Positions 1-8,324 of a DNA stretch of 49,832 nt are shown here, piece after piece (position 1 is the first letter of the stretch; the number at the start of each line of letters is the position of its first letter). The translations under genes and the position numbers were made by a program. The DNA comes from an uncultured Pseudomonadota bacterium. GTDB lineage: Bacteria; Pseudomonadota; Alphaproteobacteria; Rs-D84. Below the pieces are notes generated by a model that was not told the DNA's origin, made no database searches, and was given only the letters and a program-made list of their open reading frames with translations. Location: NCBI GenBank assembly GCA_947303585.1, contig CAMYYT010000006.1, positions 1 through 49,832 on the forward strand. Direction: 5' to 3'.

Positions 1-603
1 ATTAACAACTTCGTTATCATCTATAGAAATGAATATTACACCATGATCAGCTAACAAATCCTTAGCTATTTTCAATCGTGGATACATCATATTGCACCAA
101 TTGGAATGATATTGACCATTATCGGGTTTATTTACAAACAAACGATTACCATCTGCATCACACACTTCTTTTTTATCCAAGTATTGTTTACAATCTTCCG
201 CAAAATCGTCACAGTATACAAAATCATTTCCGGTATTATATGGCGGATCAATGTAAATTATTTGTACCTTATGTAAATATGATTTTTGCAACAGTTTCAA
301 CGCATCCAGGTTATCGCCTTCAATATACAAATTTTTGGTAGTTTCCCAATTCTTTGAATCTGTTATCTGCGGACGTAAGGTTTTTCTAATTTTACGTCTG
401 TATTCACGTTTAGCGTTTTCTTTGCCAACCCAATCAAATTCATATCTTTCTCGTTGTCCTTCGACCACGCTGTCAGACAGTTCTGATTTCAAGACATCGA
501 AATCTATTGTGCCGTTGTCATTCACTGCACCTGGGCAAACTTGTTTTATTGCCTCAAAAACCGGTGCCATCGGATTTTGTTCCATTTTTAACTTTTCTGT
601 CAT
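1..603 (-). CDS. Type III-like DNA methyltransferase (Mod), N-terminal part, cut by window edge
   Basis: Reading the minus strand from ATG at 603 gives 201 open residues that continue past base 1. Residues 119-122 are DPPY inside DPPYNTGNDF, the catalytic motif IV of beta-class amino-methyltransferases. NLYIEGDNLDALK about 25 residues earlier is typical of type III Mod subunits. Mod proteins transfer a methyl group from SAM to adenine in an asymmetric recognition site. The target-recognition domain and the SAM-binding FxGxG motif would lie outside or late in the protein and cannot be seen. The start overlaps the stop of the upstream gene by one base (TAATG), so it is translationally coupled as the last visible gene of the island operon. 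A Res subunit may follow beyond the edge. Confidence 0.88.
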   Translation of the reverse strand, partial: MTEKLKMEQNPMAPVFEAIKQVCPGAVNDNGTIDFDVLKSELSDSVVEGQRERYEFDWVGKENAKREYRRKIRKTLRPQITDSKNWETTKNLYIEGDNLDALKLLQKSYLHKVQIIYIDPPYNTGNDFVYCDDFAEDCKQYLDKKEVCDADGNRLFVNKPDNGQYHSNWCNMMYPRLKIAKDLLADHGVIFISIDDNEVVN

Positions 604-2048
604 TATTTCCGTCCTTTACTTGTAACATATTTTTGATTTGGATGATTAGGTTTATCAGGATATACCATCTCTATAAGTTTCTTCTCTATCAGTGGCTTGA
701 TCACATGATTCATAAAATACACACGACTTTTCAACCTTACCATCCTCATAATTTCTATTAAAGCTTTCGGTTCTGCACAAAACTGTAAAACGGTACGAGC
801 TTGATCACTAACTTGATAACTAGGTTGATCACTAACTTGATCCCCTACTTGTTCTTTAGGTTGATTATTGACACCCTGAAACAGATCTATTTTCCAATCT
901 AGTTTAAACACATTTCCATCTGTTAGTACTGGTATATTTCCCGCATAAGCTTTTGCGTACTGTGCCATTTTGCGCACACCAGACCCCAACTCTTCAGCCC
1001 ATCCAATTTCTTTAAAGAATCTAGCAATTGTCGGATTTTTTGGAAATGGGACACTGGTATCGGGGTTAATATTTCCACAAACATATGGTTTATTCCCGTT
1101 TTCTGTGTATATTCTTTCTCGCTCTATGACCAATTTTGCGGGATAATGGCTTGTAAACTCTCTGTGCATCAATAAGTTTACTGCAATTTCACGGAACAAT
1201 ATGCTGCGCAAATCTAATCTGATATCTTTTTCCAAATAAAATGGTGTAGGCAAGTGTTTTTCTACAAAGGCCATTATTCGATCATAACTTTCAATCAAAT
1301 TTGTTCTAACATCGTCACGATCATCATACCTGTCTGTATCATTTATTCTTAATATCAAATCTGTTTTATAATGTGGTAAAATTGACTGAATTACGTCATC
1401 GCGCCCAAACAAAACGGCGCAAGCCAATGTATACCCCTCCTTTTGAGAACAAAAATCCTTTTTATACAAACCTGCACTTCTTAACAATTGCTCATCTGTC
1501 ATATATTTCCACGGATGATTTGCCTGACGTCCAACGGCCATTTTACGGCATCTATCAATTAAATCTGTTCGAAAATCTGATAATGTAAGACCCGGATATA
1601 TTTCATTTTCTGAATATGATTTATCCTTATTTGCGTACAGTTGTGCGACCAGATTAGATTGATTTGTTATATCCATATCACCATCTGCATTGCGAATATA
1701 AATCTTATTACAACAGAAATGAACATCTGAACTGGTTGGAACCAAAATATACAAAATTAACTTGTCTTCAAACTCTATTTGCTCAACAGATAAATAAAGA
1801 GGTGGTCTAAATTGACTTGTATTGTTAATTGTATTAGCAAAATCTTTCAACATTCTTGAAACATTGGTCTTATCTATCCCCAAAACTTGTCCGTTATCAC
1901 CAACCCCCAACAAGATTTCACCACCTTGTGTATTTGAAAAAGCGCATATTGTCTCATAAACATTTCTTGGAATACCATTTTGAGCCGCCTTAAATTCAAT
2001 TTTCAAGCCTTCTCCTTGTGATAAAATGGATTTAATTTTATCGATCAT
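603..2048 (-). CDS. AlbA_2 / divergent HATPase-type putative DNA-binding protein
   Basis: This 481-residue protein opens with the AlbA_2 (Schlafen-like) signature: EFKAAQNG, then AFSNTQGGEILLGVGDNGQVLGI, split in families of this type into EfK and GGxllxGvxd blocks. The middle (around residues 270-350) has HREFTSHYPAK and a GSG stretch typical of the HATPase_c_4 module that follows AlbA_2. The C-terminus has a Gln/Asp-rich linker with repeated VSDQ, then a winged-helix-like segment. Such proteins are usually annotated as ATP-binding transcriptional regulators, but AlbA_2 relatives also occur in anti-phage systems. The start overlaps the DUF4391 stop (ATGA), and the stop overlaps the Mod start. 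It sits inside the methyltransferase operon, where it may be an effector or regulator; that role is inferred from position only. Confidence 0.78.
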   Translation of the reverse strand: MIDKIKSILSQGEGLKIEFKAAQNGIPRNVYETICAFSNTQGGEILLGVGDNGQVLGIDKTNVSRMLKDFANTINNTSQFRPPLYLSVEQIEFEDKLILYILVPTSSDVHFCCNKIYIRNADGDMDITNQSNLVAQLYANKDKSYSENEIYPGLTLSDFRTDLIDRCRKMAVGRQANHPWKYMTDEQLLRSAGLYKKDFCSQKEGYTLACAVLFGRDDVIQSILPHYKTDLILRINDTDRYDDRDDVRTNLIESYDRIMAFVEKHLPTPFYLEKDIRLDLRSILFREIAVNLLMHREFTSHYPAKLVIERERIYTENGNKPYVCGNINPDTSVPFPKNPTIARFFKEIGWAEELGSGVRKMAQYAKAYAGNIPVLTDGNVFKLDWKIDLFQGVNNQPKEQVGDQVSDQPSYQVSDQARTVLQFCAEPKALIEIMRMVRLKSRVYFMNHVIKPLIEKKLIEMVYPDKPNHPNQKYVTSKGRK

Positions 2049-2683
2049 GACAGCTCCTTTACCTTTTGTTCCAGTTTTCTAATCTGGTCTTTTATTTCAA
2101 ACTTTTTGTTTAATTGCACTGTTCTGTGTAATTTTTGTTCTAAATCTTCAATTCGTTTCTCTAATTTTGCACGCTCTATATCATTATTAACCGCTGATGC
2201 TAGGTTACCACAATCCGTTTGAACTCGTCCATTGGAAATTTGAGTTATTAAGCTTTCATATATTTTATCCAATGTTGTGCCCCGCAATTCTAAATCTAGA
2301 TCATCTTCCCACTCTGTTGTCCAACGTCTGTCTATTGTGCTAAAATCTTTAGAATTTATCATTTTATGGGCGATGCTGGCACATTGTTTATCGCCATATT
2401 CAAGGATAAATAGCACATATCCAGCGCAAATTGTTTTATCCAACGCATCCAATAATTTCTCATTTATTTTTTTGTGTTTTAATTTAATTTTAAGAACCAA
2501 TATTTCTGGAAATTCTGTACCCGCATCAACATTCAAAGTATCACGAGCCAAACGATTTGATATTGTTATTTTTTCAACATCATCGACCAAAGACTGCTTT
2601 AATGTCCCAGTTAGTGTATTCTGGGCATAAAAGCGTTCTTTTGCTAAAAATTTACCAATCTCGGTCGTTTTTGGCCAGTTCAT
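2045..2683 (-). CDS. DUF4391 domain-containing protein
   Basis: This 212-residue protein starts MNWPKTTEIG and matches my memory of the DUF4391 family: a basic N-terminus, an alpha/beta core, and the W/E/D-rich stretch TIDRRWTTEWEDDLDL. It ends in a predicted coiled coil (about residues 165-212, heptads rich in K, E and L). The start at 2683 is chosen over an upstream ATG because it overlaps the helicase stop as ATGA; its own stop overlaps the next gene the same way. From memory, DUF4391 genes recur beside SNF2 helicases and type III mod genes. The biochemical role is unknown. The coiled coil suggests it bridges partners of a complex, which is inference. Confidence 0.7.
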   Translation of the reverse strand: MNWPKTTEIGKFLAKERFYAQNTLTGTLKQSLVDDVEKITISNRLARDTLNVDAGTEFPEILVLKIKLKHKKINEKLLDALDKTICAGYVLFILEYGDKQCASIAHKMINSKDFSTIDRRWTTEWEDDLDLELRGTTLDKIYESLITQISNGRVQTDCGNLASAVNNDIERAKLEKRIEDLEQKLHRTVQLNKKFEIKDQIRKLEQKVKELS

Positions 2684-5600
2684 TTTACCACCACAAAGCA
2701 AATAAGTTCAAAATCATCTAATCCTTGGATATTGTTTACCCCTAGTGTAGATCCCCCATAAGTGAATATGCTGTTCACGTCAGATTCTTCTTTGACATTT
2801 ATGATCGTCTGGATAGATTTGTTCAGCATTTCAGAATAATGTTTCATATCGAAACCATCTTTTGTTTCGGTATTAAAACTTTTACATAATGCCTTGTTTG
2901 GTGCAGTTTGTCCCTTGCATAACCGCCCCATTATGTCCAACATCTTTTTGGCACTTAAATGATCGCAAACCACATCACCATTTTCAGACAAATAAACCAT
3001 ATAGAATGGATGCAATCTGTTTTGTTTATCTATTTTTTCGCCATTGTTGACATTACGCAGAACAAATATTACCCCAGATGGCATATCTGATTTTGCCGCG
3101 ACAACTGCGTGCATACCTTTGGCCGCATGTTCAATCTCTGGATGTGACTTGCGGTAATCGACGACTTCTAATCTGAATTCGTTCAATCCCAAATCCATGA
3201 TATTCACACCAGTGTTCATATCTTCCAGATCTGGTGTCTCTGTTTTGATTTTTTCTAGCTGAGCCTTTCTGTATTGCAAATCTTGATCTTTGCCGATGAC
3301 GTTTATACCGGTACTGGTAATTGCAACCCCTGTCATACGATTTTGAACACGGTTGGTCAAATCAATATATTTATCCAATTCGCGTTCCGGCCAGAAGTTA
3401 ACCATCTGGATTTTATCATTTTTGCTTCCAATACGATCGATACGACCAAAACGCTGCACAATGCGAACAGGATTCCAATGGATATCAAAATTCACCATAT
3501 AATCGCAATCTTGTAAGTTTTGACCTTCGCTGATACAATCTGTACCAATCAGAATATCAATATCTTCGGATGGCATATTATTCAACACATCGCGATCTTT
3601 GGACACTGGTGAAAACATAGTTAACAATTCATTGAAATCGAATTTGCCTTTATCACCATTACGTTTAATTGTAGAGTCACTAGTATTTGCATCACCGGTC
3701 ACAACACCTGTATTCAAACCAAATTCTTTGGATACATATTTTGATATGTTGTCGTACAAATATTGTGCCGTATCGGCCCATGCGGTAAATATCAAAACTT
3801 TTTTGTTATTTGCGTTTAATGGATGTTCAATCTTGTTTTTGATGATAGATTTAAGTTCATTCAATTTATTATCCAATTCTGGGGTCATGTGACTGAACAA
3901 TTCTATAATATCATTAAAAATCGCCTGGTCGTTTTGTAATTCGCGCAACCAAGATTCATAATCCATGTCATTGAAATCGATGCTGTATTCACCATATGTC
4001 GTATCAATTTGTTCATCGTCGTCATCAATATCAAATATATCGAGTTTGAATCCTTTAACAGAGTGGGATTTTTTGAACTTTTCTATTGCTGACACCGCTT
4101 TATTGATTTTATCCGCTATGGATTTGGCCGTTTCATTAAAAGAGAACCATGAACTTTCCAGACGTTTCATCAAATTGATTGCCATCAACTTGCGGGTTCC
4201 CATTTCTCGGCCGGTAAGCGAAATACCTTTTCCTGCTTTTTTACCATATTTTGATTCATATTTTGGCAATTTGCTTGGGAATATGAATTTTGATGGGGAA
4301 TAAACACTAAGATACAAATGTTCTAATTTTCCGAATAAATCGGCATAATTTATTCCTAAACTTTCATCCAAAGTTATCGCCGGATATCTGTTATCTGGTT
4401 CAAGGCGAGTTGGAAATTTTCCAATTTCGGAAGTATCGTAACTCTTTTCAATATGCTTGCGACTTCTGGCAATTGTTACGGAATCCAACACCTCAAAAAA
4501 GTCTTGATCCAATTTATTTAACAATGCCTCTGTTGTGCGTTTTTCTTCTGGCAATTTGCTCCAGTCGTTAAAAGCTCGCTGGGCGTTGTTAAAGATAACG
4601 CTTAAACTCTTTTTTGTATTCAGTTTTTCATTTATTTCATCTTCCATGCCTTCATAAGCAAGTTCTAATTGATATTTTAAATCAACAAAACGATTGTTCA
4701 CCGGCGTTGCAGATAACATCAAAACTTTCGTTTTTACACCAGATTTAATAACTTTTTCCATCAATTGGTTATAACGATTGTATGATTCTATGCCATCTTC
4801 ATCGACAGTTGTTTTACCTCCATTTCTGAAGTTATGGCTTTCATCAATCACAAGCAAATCATAATTACCCCAATTGATTTTTGATAAATCTATGCTGCCA
4901 GACATACCGTGATCACGTGATAAATCGGTATGATATAACACATCATAGCGTAATCTATCTTTTGCCACGGGATTATTTAAATAATTTTCTTTGTATGTCG
5001 CCCAGTTATCTTGCAATTTCTTTGGGCACAAAACTAGAACACTCTTATTACGGCATTCATAGTATTTTATAACCGCCAGCGCAGTAAATGTTTTACCAAG
5101 ACCGACCGAATCCGCCAAAATACATCCATTATATTTTTCCAATTTGTGGATTATGTCCCTGGCCGCGTCTTTTTGAAATGCAAACAATTTATTCCATATC
5201 TGACTTTGTTTAAATCCTGTTGCCTCATTCGGCAGCACATCATCCGAAATATCGTTCAAGAATTCTTTGAAAATGTTATATAAAGTCACCATATAGATAT
5301 ATTCTGGTGCATTTTCGGCATAAATAGTTTCGATATGTTCCAGAATTCTTTGTTTCACATCTTCCATCTGTTCTGGATCGTTCCAAATTTCGTTAAACAG
5401 ATTCAAATATTGTTTACTATTTTCATTTTCCAGCCTATTGACATACATCGCCAGCGCATTGCCTTTTTCTGTGCCCAAATCTGTCGTTGTAAAGCCGTTC
5501 ATACCGATATAGGTATATTTGTCCCCAATGTTTATGAAAGGCTGTATAAAACGATTTGTTCTGTTAGATTTAAACTGCACTTTGGTACGAATCCAATCGG

Positions 5601-5934
5601 CACATTCTTTTGATATCGCTTTCTGAGTCATTTGGTTACGCAGACGCAATTCAAAATCAGTCCCGTACAAACTTTGTTCGCGTTCTTGACGAGGAATGTA
5701 AAATTCGCGCTGTTCTTTATGATTGGCTCCACTTAAAAATGTTGGTGAAGTAAATATGAAACGTAATTCATCTATATTTTCTAACTGTTTTTTCAAATCT
5801 TGGTATGCATAAATAGAAAAACATGCTGCCGCGATTGACAGTTTAGAATGCTTTTTTATTTCGGTTTTTAGATCATCTGCTAACCTGTTGTTTATATTAT
5901 CAAATAACTGTATTTTATTATTGAACAAAGCCAT
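2680..5934 (-). CDS. SNF2-family helicase with PLD-like N-terminal region
   Basis: This protein of about 1084 residues has the SNF2/SF2 motor motifs in order: ADSVGLGKT (Walker A, near residue 275), VIDESHNFRN (DESH box, near 365), LMLSATPVNN (motif III), then in the second RecA lobe GTDCISEGQNLQ and QRFGRIDRIG (motifs V-VI, near 832). The first 200 residues resemble the PLD-like nuclease domain often fused to such helicases (LSIAAACFSIYAY, then YIGMNGFTTTDLG). I see no intact HxK, so the nuclease site may be dead. The start at 5934 is preferred to 5973 because AAGGG lies 7 bases upstream of it. ATGA overlap with the DUF4391 gene shows coupling. It is the likely DNA translocase of the methyltransferase system. 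Confidence 0.88.
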   Translation of the reverse strand: MALFNNKIQLFDNINNRLADDLKTEIKKHSKLSIAAACFSIYAYQDLKKQLENIDELRFIFTSPTFLSGANHKEQREFYIPRQEREQSLYGTDFELRLRNQMTQKAISKECADWIRTKVQFKSNRTNRFIQPFINIGDKYTYIGMNGFTTTDLGTEKGNALAMYVNRLENENSKQYLNLFNEIWNDPEQMEDVKQRILEHIETIYAENAPEYIYMVTLYNIFKEFLNDISDDVLPNEATGFKQSQIWNKLFAFQKDAARDIIHKLEKYNGCILADSVGLGKTFTALAVIKYYECRNKSVLVLCPKKLQDNWATYKENYLNNPVAKDRLRYDVLYHTDLSRDHGMSGSIDLSKINWGNYDLLVIDESHNFRNGGKTTVDEDGIESYNRYNQLMEKVIKSGVKTKVLMLSATPVNNRFVDLKYQLELAYEGMEDEINEKLNTKKSLSVIFNNAQRAFNDWSKLPEEKRTTEALLNKLDQDFFEVLDSVTIARSRKHIEKSYDTSEIGKFPTRLEPDNRYPAITLDESLGINYADLFGKLEHLYLSVYSPSKFIFPSKLPKYESKYGKKAGKGISLTGREMGTRKLMAINLMKRLESSWFSFNETAKSIADKINKAVSAIEKFKKSHSVKGFKLDIFDIDDDDEQIDTTYGEYSIDFNDMDYESWLRELQNDQAIFNDIIELFSHMTPELDNKLNELKSIIKNKIEHPLNANNKKVLIFTAWADTAQYLYDNISKYVSKEFGLNTGVVTGDANTSDSTIKRNGDKGKFDFNELLTMFSPVSKDRDVLNNMPSEDIDILIGTDCISEGQNLQDCDYMVNFDIHWNPVRIVQRFGRIDRIGSKNDKIQMVNFWPERELDKYIDLTNRVQNRMTGVAITSTGINVIGKDQDLQYRKAQLEKIKTETPDLEDMNTGVNIMDLGLNEFRLEVVDYRKSHPEIEHAAKGMHAVVAAKSDMPSGVIFVLRNVNNGEKIDKQNRLHPFYMVYLSENGDVVCDHLSAKKMLDIMGRLCKGQTAPNKALCKSFNTETKDGFDMKHYSEMLNKSIQTIINVKEESDVNSIFTYGGSTLGVNNIQGLDDFELICFVVVK

Positions 5935-5991
5935 ATACAAACCCTTTTGGGGTATAGTAGGACAAATGTTCAAAAAAATCTACAAATAATC

Positions 5992-7470
5992 CTATTTTTT
6001 TAATAATTGTGGATTTTGAGCCATTTTTTCATAAATTTTTGCTCTTTCTACGTCATTATCGTCAGAACCGTGCTCTTTTTGTAACTTTTCTGCTTCTTGC
6101 TTTTGTTTTTCAAGATCCGGCAATACTTGTTGTAACCTTGGCTTTATTTGATTGTAATAAAAGCTATTATTTAAAAAATCTTTTTCTAAGAATCCAGATA
6201 TAGCTTCATGACATTTGTTATTTATTTCGTATAATTCAACATATGTTTCTGGATATTGTCCAGCCATTGTTACTAGCGGATCAAATTCTGCGGGCATCCT
6301 AAAACTGTTTTTTAGTTGATTTAATATTGGATATGCTGGCTGTTTTCTAAAAATAACAATTCTTGGATTTTGCTGGCTATCCTTATATACATCGTCGTCA
6401 CCGTACTGAATATCTGTTCTCGCTTTTTGTTTATGAAGACGATTACACAAAGTGTATGCTAATAATCGGCATCTGATTGGTTCGTTATAATTATTGCAGA
6501 AAAATTTGGCTTTTTTGATAATTTCTACTGTTTCTCGATACGAAAAACCACATTTTTTAGCATATTCTGCAATCCATTTACGCAATTCTGTAATACTGTT
6601 AAAATCATTACCTTCATAAACCAGATTGTTTGTAAACCATTTTTCAGTTATGTGGTCTGCACATATTTTTTCATAGTTCAAACTTGGAATATCGATAATT
6701 TCATTGAAAAACTTTTGCAAATAATCTTCCTTATTGCCAAGTTTTTGACGTGCTTCACTAGAAATTTGATAAAACGCATCCACACAAATTCTTAATCTGT
6801 TTTGGTTTATTGGCATCACAATAATCAAACCTTCTATATCGAAGAAATGCTTTACCGCCTCTAATGTTTTAATTGCAAAATCTGGTCTGCATCTGTCCAA
6901 ATCATCAACGATAAATATCAACTTATCGTGCGGCAATAATTTTATATACTCTGCCAGTTGTGATTTAGCATTTTGTAAAACATCGACTGGTAATTCTAAA
7001 TTTTTCAAATTGTCGATAAACTTATCCACATTTGTTGTTGCACCTGCTGATAGCCCGCCTACTTGAGCACCAACGTTAATGTCGGTAGATTTAGCCCACG
7101 AAAACAACAAGTTTTTTATAACCTTGAACGTTTTTGGTTTTATAATTTTTTGTTCTTGTTTCACCAACAATGCTATCTGCTCAACAAAAATACTCAACGG
7201 ATCGTTTTTATAATCATTTTCCCATGCACTGAAATACAAGGTTCTGATTGTCTTGTGCATTTGCACCGCAAAACGTGTTGAAAAATGTGTTTTTCCTGTT
7301 CCGTATCCACCATCCAAACCGATCACATATGGGGTATCAACACCTTGCAAAAAGTTTTGTAAATCATTTGCAAAATCCAATATTTCTGGTGCAGTATCAT
7401 CCCATAAGTGTTTGCTCTTTTTCTGCAAATCTTTTGGTGGTAACTTAAAAATGTTTGCGATGTCCTTCAT
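5992..7470 (-). CDS. KAP family P-loop NTPase
   Basis: This 492-residue protein has Walker A GGYGTGKT at 54-61 and Walker B IFIVDDLDRCRPD at about 186-197, the latter diagnostic of KAP (STAND-like) NTPases. No strong membrane helix is visible, unlike KAP members that carry inserted transmembrane segments, so it is probably cytoplasmic. The C-terminus is Lys/Glu-rich and helical. GGAG lies 8 bases before the ATG. It is the first gene of the island operon, 57 bases upstream of the helicase. KAP NTPases occur in several phage-defence contexts as switches or sensors. A sensor or activating role here is inferred from the neighbours. Confidence 0.87.
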   Translation of the reverse strand: MKDIANIFKLPPKDLQKKSKHLWDDTAPEILDFANDLQNFLQGVDTPYVIGLDGGYGTGKTHFSTRFAVQMHKTIRTLYFSAWENDYKNDPLSIFVEQIALLVKQEQKIIKPKTFKVIKNLLFSWAKSTDINVGAQVGGLSAGATTNVDKFIDNLKNLELPVDVLQNAKSQLAEYIKLLPHDKLIFIVDDLDRCRPDFAIKTLEAVKHFFDIEGLIIVMPINQNRLRICVDAFYQISSEARQKLGNKEDYLQKFFNEIIDIPSLNYEKICADHITEKWFTNNLVYEGNDFNSITELRKWIAEYAKKCGFSYRETVEIIKKAKFFCNNYNEPIRCRLLAYTLCNRLHKQKARTDIQYGDDDVYKDSQQNPRIVIFRKQPAYPILNQLKNSFRMPAEFDPLVTMAGQYPETYVELYEINNKCHEAISGFLEKDFLNNSFYYNQIKPRLQQVLPDLEKQKQEAEKLQKEHGSDDNDVERAKIYEKMAQNPQLLKK

Positions 7471-7562
7471 GACTTTTTCTCCAAAATTTTTATCTTTCTA
7501 TACACACCATGCATGAAAAAATTTGATTTGTAAAGTCCTTATTTTCTGCAGGTTTCAGAGTT

Positions 7563-7679
7563 GATACATTATGATACACCACGATACATTTAACCCAAAA
7601 AAATGAGAAATTTTTGTATTTAAACATCTATTAAAACATTTAAATGCACTTTGATATAAATTGATACAAATTGACACAT
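7563..7679. repeat. Two phased GATACA arrays upstream of the KAP operon
   Basis: Three GATACAT/GATACAC units start at 7563, 7573 and 7583, an exact 10-base period. Three more related units (GATATAA, GATACAA, GACACAT) start at 7653, 7663 and 7673, again at 10-base spacing. The two arrays are offset by exactly 90 bases, so all six units face the same side of the helix. A single further GATACAC is at 8017. The layout suggests cooperative protein binding: operators for the operon starting at 7470, or arm-type sites for the integrase at 8325-9521. Confidence 0.6.
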
Positions 7680-7731
7680 ATAGCAACTTTTCAAACAAAT
7701 TATTTCCGAAATCTCCCCAAAAATGAAAAAA

Positions 7732-7909
7732 TACCCCAAAGGGGGTGCGGACACATTTGAATGTGTCCGCCCCCTAGGTCCGCACTTAACATATTGAAAA
7801 CACATTGTTTTTTCTGCGGGGTGCGGACTGCGGACCGTTTTTTTAGTTCTGTGTGTAGCGAGGTGGTGCGCTCGCCGTTACCCTCGATAAAAAACATCTG
7901 TCACAGAAC
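7732..7909. other. GC-rich structured intergenic block
   Basis: The block stands out from AT-rich surroundings. A perfect 10-bp stem (7747-7756 with 7761-7770, loop TTGA) is extended by G and C runs. TGCGGAC or its complement occurs five times between 7746 and 7835. An outer 8-bp pair (GTTCTGTG 7846-7853 with CACAGAAC 7902-7909) encloses GCGAG/CTCGC. No convincing ORF covers it. It could be a small structured RNA, a regulatory region or an attachment region; nothing here decides. The rest of the 7471-8324 gene-free stretch (about 7910-8324) is AT-rich with a few GATTTC repeats near 8190-8250 and holds nothing else I can name. Confidence 0.45.
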
Positions 7910-8324
7910 CTATTTTATTTTTTACCGCGTGTTTCTGCCATTTTTTTCAATTGTTGGTTGATGTTAAAAACATCCACAATCATGATATTTGCCAAGAAAA
8001 ACATCTTGATATTTTATGATACACCCCTATTGATTGAAATATTTATAAACACTTTTTAAAACATTATTTACATTTCAACACTTGTACGTAATTTCTCAAC
8101 AAGTTTTCAACAATTTTTTTTGCATTTCTTCTTTCTCTTCCTTTTAATTTTATTTTTATTTATATATTATTCCTTCACTTCTTCTACCGGCGATTTCAAT
8201 TGTGATTTCTGGCGTGAAATTTGTTCTGATTTCAATATTGATTTCAGGTGTTTTTTTAAGAATAAAAAAGTGCTGTCGATGCGATTAAACCATCGCAAAA
8301 TATCAAAAATATATTTTCAAAATA

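Noticed and set aside
7846..7909. Partial tRNA or tmRNA as integration target
   Set aside because: The stems do not form an acceptor/T-arm layout and no CCA end or GTTCGA-type loop is present.
7620..7961. Overlapping short ORFs on both strands in the GC-rich intergenic block
   Set aside because: They cross the inverted repeats, have no RBS and low-complexity, unfamiliar products; the open frames follow from base composition.
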